Below the pieces are notes generated by a model. The model was given only the letters and a program-made list of their open reading frames with translations. It had not been told where the DNA came from and ran no database searches. The position numbers and the translations under genes were made by a program. Below, one piece after another: positions 19,944 through 24,529 of a stretch of 24,529 bases of DNA (its first letter is position 1; each line of letters starts with the position of its first letter). This DNA comes from a virus, in IMG/VR virus record IMGVR_UViG_3300037573_000241, positions 1-24,529 of that record; one strand, given 5' to 3'.

Positions 19944-20378
19944 ATGAAAGAAAAGCAAAACTTTCTTAGTAAGAGTATTCACGAGAACTCGGATCCCACA
20001 CAGTCGCATTTGATAGTGTGTGCTCCGTGTAACGACGATGCAGACTATGAATGGGTAACTGAGGTAGGTGTGAATGAAGCCATTGCTCCTTTTAAAGCAT
20101 GGTTCGTTGACAATAATATACCTCATGTATTTGAAATGAACTGGGGCAATCCTTGGCTTGGCGATCAAACCGGAGATATAATGTTGACAGCCTCCCCTAC
20201 ACATACATTTTGTATTAATGTAACAGTTAGAGCAAACAAAAGACCGATGACTAAAGAAGAAAGAATGGTATTTGAATTAAAATTTTTAAACAAATTCCCA
20301 ATTACTAATTTGGGTCCATACATAGAACAAGGTATGAGGAAAATGGGAGAGGCCGAAGGTGAGCAAGAACAAAAGTAG
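19944..20378 (+). CDS. Hypothetical protein (144 residues)
   Basis: Acidic soluble protein; the centre has Trp-rich FEMNWGNPWLG and a TGDIMLTASPTH stretch, and the end has a basic-acidic helix (EQGMRKMGEAEGEQEQK). No motif recognised. It starts nine bases after the HNH gene and overlaps the next gene by 20 bases, so it is in the same transcription unit. Confidence 0.7.
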   Translation: MKEKQNFLSKSIHENSDPTQSHLIVCAPCNDDADYEWVTEVGVNEAIAPFKAWFVDNNIPHVFEMNWGNPWLGDQTGDIMLTASPTHTFCINVTVRANKRPMTKEERMVFELKFLNKFPITNLGPYIEQGMRKMGEAEGEQEQK

Positions 20379-20628
20379 AGATAGAGCATTTAAAGAATCA
20401 GTACAAGACACAATGTTAGCATTAATTATAAACTTCCCGCTAAACATGATATTGCTATACATAGCAAATAGAACTTTTTTATTGGTATTAGAAAGAGAAG
20501 GTGATAGGATATTTTGGACATCGGTGTTCTTAACATCCGTCTTTACTATCTTTGCAATTGTGCGAAAAACCTATGTCAGAATGTATTTTGAAAAGAAAAA
20601 CTTAAGAATAATGCAAAAAAAGACTTGA
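20359..20628 (+). CDS. Small two-helix membrane protein
   Basis: 89 residues from GTG, with GGAGAGG about seven bases upstream. Two hydrophobic segments (about 20-45 and 53-68) are flanked by basic tails (SKNKSRDR and RKTYVRMYFEKKN), so both ends probably face the cytoplasm. The layout (basic NxSR start, a pair of helices, VRxYVxRxxF-like end) resembles small phage membrane proteins of the DUF7220 type as I remember them; this is a weak match. It could be an inner-membrane modifier or holin-like, but the early-type setting argues for host modification. The TGA stop lies within a weak promoter-like TTGATT. Confidence 0.65.
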   Translation: MSKNKSRDRAFKESVQDTMLALIINFPLNMILLYIANRTFLLVLEREGDRIFWTSVFLTSVFTIFAIVRKTYVRMYFEKKNLRIMQKKT

Positions 20629-20664
20629 TTTTTACCAAAAAAGCATTATATATTATATAAGTTG

Positions 20665-20672
20665 CATAAATA
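20665..20672 (+). promoter_or_regulatory. Possible late promoter (CATAAATA) before the structured RNA
   Basis: CATAAATA sits at the start of the non-coding region 20629-21027. A competing weak sigma70-like pair lies just upstream (TTGATT at 20625, TATATT at 20649, spacer 18). Either could start the RNA candidate. Confidence 0.35.
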
Positions 20673-20935
20673 ACTTTGCAATTTGGAAATGCAAGGGAAA
20701 AAGAATCGTAAGAAACAAGGACCTACTGTAAATTCAAATTGTTGTTTTAAAGGAAAGGATTCCTACACAAGGTAAGTAGATCGGTGGCCCGCAAGGACCG
20801 TAAGTGAAACAAACCGAATGGTAAGAAGAATAACTACTAAAACACCGGGGTAACCAACAAACGGCTTATAATGGCAACAGTATAAGACACGAAGAAGATT
20901 ACCAAGTAGAATAGGGCGACAGGACACACACTAAC

Positions 20936-20963
20936 GAATGCCGCTCTACTCCGCGTTCTTTTT
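20936..20963 (+). terminator. Rho-independent terminator of the structured RNA
   Basis: GAATGC (20936-20941) pairs with GCGTTC (20953-20958, one G-U), followed by TTTTT. Part of it can instead pair upstream (AGTAGA with TCTACT), the arrangement seen in attenuators. Confidence 0.65.
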
Positions 20964-21023
20964 ATTCGCCATATGGGTTTAAAAAGAAAGAGATAGAAAT
21001 TAACTTGCTTTTTAAAAGGAGAA
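20956..21023 (+). promoter_or_regulatory. Possible FourU-like RNA thermometer on the hsp20 ribosome site
   Basis: TTCTTTTT (20956-20963) can pair with AAAGGAGAA (21015-21023): eight pairs including two wobble pairs, covering the Shine-Dalgarno AGGAG. A small local hairpin CUUU-UUAA-AAGG also touches it. U-rich pairing with AGGAG is the principle of FourU thermometers, which control small heat-shock genes. The long loop makes this tentative. Confidence 0.3.
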
Positions 21024-21027
21024 AATT

Positions 21028-21468
21028 ATGAATAAGCAGATCAGAATCACATCCGATTCACTATCCCCACTATATAAAATGAGCGTCGGTTTTGACAGAA
21101 TGGCAGAACAGTTTTTCAACGACCCGTCATTTTCACAAAACGGAACAGGCTATCCGCCTTATAACATCACCAAGACCAAAGACGACGTCTATGAGATTAC
21201 TCTTGCTATTGCAGGATTTAAAAAATCAGATATCGAAATTGAACTTGAAGATGGTACTCTCAAAATTCATGGTACTTCAAATGTACTAGATATTAAAGAA
21301 ACTGAATTCTTACACAAAGGCATTGCAGAGAGAAATTTCATTAGAACTTTCAAACTTGCAGAGTATGTTGAAGTGAAAGATGCTAAACTACAAGATGGTT
21401 TACTAAGAGTCCAGCTAGAGAGAAATGTTCCTGAAGCGATGAAACCGCAAAAAATTAAAATATCTTAA
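21028..21468 (+). CDS. hsp20: Hsp20 small heat-shock chaperone (IbpA-type)
   Basis: 146 residues. The N-terminal LSPLYKMSVGFDRMAEQFF and YPPYNI are typical of bacterial IbpA-like proteins. The alpha-crystallin domain spans about 44-135 (DVYEITLAIAGFKKSDIEIELEDGTLKIHG ... ERNFIRTFKLAEYVEV ... LQDGLLRVQLERNVPE is the order of its segments). It holds unfolded proteins without ATP. Hsp20 genes are common in T4-like cyanophages and other marine myophages, probably aiding capsid folding or stress protection. Ribosome site AAGGAG lies six bases upstream; no sigma70 promoter is seen, so it may be read through from the structured RNA or by the motif at 20665. Confidence 0.93.
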   Translation: MNKQIRITSDSLSPLYKMSVGFDRMAEQFFNDPSFSQNGTGYPPYNITKTKDDVYEITLAIAGFKKSDIEIELEDGTLKIHGTSNVLDIKETEFLHKGIAERNFIRTFKLAEYVEVKDAKLQDGLLRVQLERNVPEAMKPQKIKIS

Positions 21469-21475
21469 TTTTGTT

Positions 21476-21483
21476 GATAAATA
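21476..21483 (+). promoter_or_regulatory. Possible late promoter (GATAAATA) in the hsp20-clpS gap
   Basis: GATAAATA follows the hsp20 stop by seven bases. The following bases can fold (GGGTAG/CTACCT around 21487-21512), without a T run. With the sigma70 promoter at 21542 it would give clpS-sufB both late and early starts. Confidence 0.35.
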
Positions 21484-21541
21484 TGTGGGTAGTAGTAATT
21501 TAACTGCTACCTACTATTACAGTCAATTTGTTCCATAAAGG

Positions 21542-21570
21542 TTGCATAATAGTAATAACTAGTGTATAAT
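21542..21570 (+). promoter_or_regulatory. Sigma70-type promoter of clpS-sufB
   Basis: TTGCAT (weaker -35, 21542-21547), 17-base spacer, TATAAT (21565-21570), 31 bases before the clpS ATG. Less perfect than the other plus-strand promoters. Confidence 0.65.
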
Positions 21571-21601
21571 ACTATTTAACCACACAGAGCAAGGGTAACA
21601 C

Positions 21602-21901
21602 ATGGCTAAAGAGGCAGTAAAGACAAGAACATCCACAGAACTTCGGTATCCTTCTAGGTTTAATGTTGTTATATACAATGATGATTTTACTCCTGTAGAG
21701 TTTGTTATAAAATTATTAATAGAGATATTTAACAAAAACATTACTACAGCAAAAACATTAACTCAGTCTGTGCATACAGATGGACACGCTATTGTAGGAT
21801 CGTACAACTCAGAAATTGCTGAACAAAAGTGTGCGGAGGCAATTACAGTATCTAGGGCATCAGGGCATCCTTTACAACTTAAAGTTGAAAGAATAGGATG
21901 A
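21602..21901 (+). CDS. clpS: ClpS-like N-degron adaptor
   Basis: 99 residues, near the usual ClpS length. The core VVIYNDDFTPVEFVI matches the binding-pocket signature (NDDxTPMEFV in E. coli, with the gate Met replaced by Val), followed by SVHTDGHAIVG, EIAEQKCAEAITVSRASGHPLQLKVE, which keep the pocket His and the C-terminal contacts. ClpS hands proteins with destabilising N-terminal residues to ClpA (or ClpC). Here the same phage also carries clpX, so both arms of Clp proteolysis may be steered. Its last bases overlap the sufB start (ATGA), so the two are coupled. Confidence 0.93.
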   Translation: MAKEAVKTRTSTELRYPSRFNVVIYNDDFTPVEFVIKLLIEIFNKNITTAKTLTQSVHTDGHAIVGSYNSEIAEQKCAEAITVSRASGHPLQLKVERIG

Positions 21902-23364
21902 GTATCGATAACCTTAACACTTCAAAATACGAACAAGGCTTTGATACTAAGGTAGAAACTGAAAGTTTACCACCAGGGCTAGACGAAAAAACTGTAAGAA
22001 AAATTAGTGCTATTAAAGGAGAGCCGGAGTGGTTATTGGACTTCAGATTAAAAGCATTTAAGAAATGGGTAGGTATGGTCGAACCCGATTGGAGTGAGTT
22101 AACTTATGTGCCTATCGATTACCAAGCACTCAGTTATTACTCGGCTCCCAAGTTTTTTGAAGAAGGCGATATCCCACAAGAGATTTTCGATACGTTTGAA
22201 AAGTTAGGTGTGCCATTACATGAGCGTGATGCATTAATGGGATTAGAATCAAAGAAGATAGAACCAAAAAAGAGTAAGGGCGACATACCATTAGTAGCTA
22301 TTGATGCAGTATTTGATAGTGTAAGTATTGCTACAACATTCCAAGCAGAATTAAAGAAACACGGTATTATATTCAGTAGTATCAGCGAAGCAGTACAAGA
22401 CCATCCAGAACTAGTTAAGCAATATTTAGGCACAGTTGTACCATACACTGACAATTACTTTGCCACACTGAACTCTGCGGTGTTCACAGACGGTACATTT
22501 GTATACGTTCCACCCGGCGTTAAATGTCCCATGGAGTTAAACACTTACTTTAGAATCAATGCCCGGAACACAGGACAGTTCGAACGTACACTTGTTATAG
22601 CAGACAAAGACAGTTATGTTAGTTACTTAGAAGGCTGTACAGCACCAGCGTATGATGAGAACACGCTACATGCGGCTGTTGTGGAGCTCGTAACCCATGA
22701 CAGAGCAGAGATCAAGTACAGTACAGTACAGAATTGGTATGCTGGTGATGAGAATGGTGTGGGAGGAGTTTATAACTTCGTAACCAAACGAGCCATGTGC
22801 AAAGGTGTAGACAGTAAAGTAAGTTGGACGCAAGTCGAAACTGGTAGTGCTATCACATGGAAGTATCCAAGTTGTATACTTAAAGGCGATGGTAGTATTG
22901 GTGAGTTCTTTAGTGTTGCAGTTACCCAAGGTAAGCAACAAGCAGATACTGGAACTAAAATGATACACCTTGGAAAGAACACTAAGAGTACGATTATATC
23001 CAAAGGCATTAGTTTTGGAGATAGTACAAACACTTATAGAGGCTCAGTTAAAGTTAATCGTGGTGCCCACAATGCTCAGAACTTTACTAAGTGCGATAGT
23101 TTAATGTTACAAGACAGTAGAGCATTAACTATCCCTTACATCACAAGCCAGAATAATAGTGCTAAGATAGAGCATGAAGCAAGTGCCGGAAAGATTAGTG
23201 AAGATCAATTATATTATTTACAAAGTAGAGGTCTCAGCGAAGATGATGCTATGAATCTTGTTGTTAACGGATTCTGCAAAGATGTATTCCAAAAGTTACC
23301 ATTAGAATTTGCCGCAGAAGCAAATAAACTATTAAGTGTAACACTAGAAGGAGCAGTAGGATAA
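21898..23364 (+). CDS. sufB: SufB, Fe-S cluster assembly scaffold subunit
   Basis: 488 residues, full length for SufB, the main scaffold of the SufBCD complex that builds Fe-S clusters. The C-terminal beta-helix and family signatures are intact: GCTAPAYDENTLHAAVVEL, FTKCDSLML with Cys399 (equivalent to the essential E. coli Cys405), IEHEAS, and VNGFCKDVFQKLPLEFAAEA. The N-terminal part (SAIKGEPEWLLDFRLKAF) is canonical. So it looks functional, not a relic. It is coupled to clpS upstream (ATGA overlap) and followed by sufC 39 bases on. Closest relatives cannot be told here, but proteobacterial-type sequence is likely. Confidence 0.97.
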   Translation: MSIDNLNTSKYEQGFDTKVETESLPPGLDEKTVRKISAIKGEPEWLLDFRLKAFKKWVGMVEPDWSELTYVPIDYQALSYYSAPKFFEEGDIPQEIFDTFEKLGVPLHERDALMGLESKKIEPKKSKGDIPLVAIDAVFDSVSIATTFQAELKKHGIIFSSISEAVQDHPELVKQYLGTVVPYTDNYFATLNSAVFTDGTFVYVPPGVKCPMELNTYFRINARNTGQFERTLVIADKDSYVSYLEGCTAPAYDENTLHAAVVELVTHDRAEIKYSTVQNWYAGDENGVGGVYNFVTKRAMCKGVDSKVSWTQVETGSAITWKYPSCILKGDGSIGEFFSVAVTQGKQQADTGTKMIHLGKNTKSTIISKGISFGDSTNTYRGSVKVNRGAHNAQNFTKCDSLMLQDSRALTIPYITSQNNSAKIEHEASAGKISEDQLYYLQSRGLSEDDAMNLVVNGFCKDVFQKLPLEFAAEANKLLSVTLEGAVG

Positions 23365-23367
23365 ACG

Positions 23368-23396
23368 TTGACAATACATAACTAAGATAGTACAAT
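23368..23396 (+). promoter_or_regulatory. Sigma70-type promoter of sufC, predicting a leaderless mRNA
   Basis: TTGACA (23368-23373), 17-base spacer, TACAAT (23391-23396). The expected start, about seven bases downstream, coincides with the sufC ATG at 23403, and there is no Shine-Dalgarno sequence. Confidence 0.75.
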
Positions 23397-23402
23397 ACAC
23401 AC

Positions 23403-24101
23403 ATGCTAAAATTAAAAAATTATACAGTTGAAAACATCTTTGAAGACGTTAGCCTCACATTTGAAGCTGGCAAGACTTATGTTATTATGGGCAGTAACGG
23501 AATAGGTAAAAGTACACTGGTACACAGCCTAATGGGTAAACCTGGATTGCCAACTGTTAGTGGATCTGCAATTTTTTTAGGTAGCGATATTAACACACTA
23601 GAAACAGACGAACGTGCTAGACTAGGTATGTTTGTAGGATTCCAAGCACCAATAAGTATTCCAGGTTTAAGTAACTTCCAGTTTATTAAACAAGCAACTA
23701 ATATTAAAGTGACTGAGATTAAAGACAGTTTAGACCAGTTTAAAGAACTTTCTAACACATTGGGCTTGCCTGATGATTGGGACAAACGTAATCTTAACAC
23801 AGATGCTAGTGGTGGTGAAAGGAAAAAGAACGAGCTAATTCAAATGCTAATGATGAATACAAAGTTAGCCATGTTAGACGAACCAGACAGTGGACTAGAC
23901 GTAGACGGCATTAAAGCATTGACATCAGAACTAAATGCTTGGCGCACAGAAGAAAACACCCTTGTTGTAATAACACATTACGACAAACTAATTTCCGGAT
24001 TAAAGCCTGATGCTGTTATTGTATTACAAAAAGACGGGGCATTAGTTGGAGATCAATCATTAGCAGATAAGATTTTTAATGATGGGTTCGAAGGTGTATA
24101 A
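23403..24101 (+). CDS. sufC: SufC, ABC-type ATPase of the SufBCD complex
   Basis: 232 residues, slightly shorter than the usual 245-250. Motifs intact: Walker A GSNGIGKST (30-38); Q-loop FVGFQAPISIPG with Gln81, characteristic of SufC; signature SGGERKKNE (136-144); Walker B LAMLDEPDSGLD with Glu160; and switch His192. It hydrolyses ATP to drive cluster assembly and iron entry with SufB and SufD. Predicted transcript from 23368 is leaderless; read-through from sufB is also possible. The sufD frame follows directly. Confidence 0.96.
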   Translation: MLKLKNYTVENIFEDVSLTFEAGKTYVIMGSNGIGKSTLVHSLMGKPGLPTVSGSAIFLGSDINTLETDERARLGMFVGFQAPISIPGLSNFQFIKQATNIKVTEIKDSLDQFKELSNTLGLPDDWDKRNLNTDASGGERKKNELIQMLMMNTKLAMLDEPDSGLDVDGIKALTSELNAWRTEENTLVVITHYDKLISGLKPDAVIVLQKDGALVGDQSLADKIFNDGFEGV

Positions 24102-24126
24102 AACTTTATTTGGGCAAACAATATTA

Positions 24127-24529
24127 ATGCCCCAAGCAAACGTAGAAGAATTTTATAAACTAAATGACTACTTCGAGTATGTAACGTCTAATAAATTTAT
24201 AGATGACTTACCACATGCTTATTGGTCTAGTATACTTCCACAGTTTAAAAAGACTTACGAAAATAACCTACTAACATTAAAAGAAGAAGGATTGCCTACT
24301 AAACGCAGTGAGCAGTTTAACTTTGCAAACATACATAAACTGTACGATATTGATATTCTTAGTGCTAAATCTGACAACGATAGTTATGACATTATAGAAC
24401 GTTTTAGTTACTTGAACGGTAAGAAACGTTCTATTGTATTAAATGACAGCAGAATATTTACATCAGAGGATTTAAACAAACGTAGTCCTTTTAACGTACA
24501 GATATTAGATAGTGTTAATACGAATAAGA
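24127..24529 (+). CDS. sufD: SufD, N-terminal part (runs off the window)
   Basis: Open frame of at least 134 residues to the right edge. GLPTKRSEQFNFANIHKL (about residues 59-76) is the conserved SufD N-terminal motif (GLPTRKxExWKYTxL in host proteins). The start is uncertain: the frame is open from ATG codons at 24079 and 24082 and GTG at 24094, overlapping the sufC end; 24127 gives an N-terminus closest to family length but has no Shine-Dalgarno sequence. With sufB and sufC this makes the SufBCD scaffold set. The rest of the protein lies outside the window. Confidence 0.85.
   Translation, partial: MPQANVEEFYKLNDYFEYVTSNKFIDDLPHAYWSSILPQFKKTYENNLLTLKEEGLPTKRSEQFNFANIHKLYDIDILSAKSDNDSYDIIERFSYLNGKKRSIVLNDSRIFTSEDLNKRSPFNVQILDSVNTNK

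Larger units (their letters stand above)
20663..20963 (+). ncRNA. Candidate roughly 300-base structured RNA ending in a terminator
   Basis: The 399 bases between 20628 and 21028 have no credible ORF but many helices. TTGCAT/ATGCAA pairs at 20663-20694. CGGT/ACCG around CGCAA lies near 20781-20800. CTTATA/TATAAG pairs at 20865-20886. AGTAGA/TCTACT (20905-20910 with 20945-20950) competes with the terminator stem at 20936-20958. Loops are purine-rich with repeated GGTAAG/GTAAG sequences. The defined 3' end at a terminator favours an independent small RNA or a leader with a terminator/antiterminator switch for hsp20. I do not recognise a known class. Confidence 0.5.

Noticed and set aside
21898-24529. 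A bacterial chromosomal suf operon rather than phage DNA
   Set aside because: Same strand style, promoter type, short gaps and small phage genes continue without a break up to clpS and hsp20; no bacterial neighbours appear. Assembly chimerism cannot be fully excluded without reads.

Overview
The window reads as part of a large, AT-rich, T4-like (myovirus-type) bacteriophage genome, probably marine and infecting a proteobacterium. Evidence for a phage: a T4-type lysozyme, repeated matches to the T4/cyanophage late-promoter motif NATAAATA, two proteins starting with T4-like capsid-targeting sequences, a phage tRNA, an HNH endonuclease and many short overlapping genes of unknown function. Evidence for a proteobacterial rather than cyanobacterial host: 7Fe ferredoxin of the FdxA type, a TorF/Gcw_chp-type outer-membrane protein, SufBCD and bS21, with no photosynthesis genes. 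A SAR11-like host is plausible but is inference.

Left arm (1-7188, all minus strand): virion and lysis genes. Reading with transcription: two tandem SGNH-hydrolase-like proteins, a virion-type protein with its terminator, a T4-type lysozyme, a 260-residue putative internal head protein, a small membrane protein, a 70-residue conserved phage protein, a 977-residue repeat-bearing putative internal head protein and a gene leaving the window. Four units are preceded by GATAAATA or CATAAATA on the minus strand.

Middle (7189-10398): a structured non-coding stretch, then plus-strand genes for ferredoxin, an SleB-type cell-wall hydrolase, a staphylococcal-nuclease-like protein, a possible Sm-like protein and a QueD-like protein. 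A 338-base structured non-coding region follows, next to tRNA-Pro(UGG).

Right arm (10987-24529, plus strand after one isolated minus-strand gene): a membrane/coiled-coil protein apparently joined by -1 frameshifting at an A9 run to a repeat protein; then a tightly coupled run of ClpX, bS21, cytidylyltransferase-cupin, ferritin-like protein and a TagD-like cytidylyltransferase. After this come small genes behind near-consensus sigma70 promoters (winged-helix protein, outer-membrane barrel, unknowns, HNH endonuclease), a roughly 300-base structured RNA candidate ending in a terminator, Hsp20, ClpS, SufB, SufC and the start of SufD.

Two host-takeover themes stand out. One is iron-sulfur and iron handling (SufB, SufC, SufD, 7Fe ferredoxin, ferritin-like protein). 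The other is proteostasis and translation (ClpX, ClpS, Hsp20, bS21, tRNA-Pro). Eight TTGACA/TATAAT-like promoters, all on the plus strand, suggest host RNA polymerase reads these genes early, while the minus-strand virion genes carry only late motifs.
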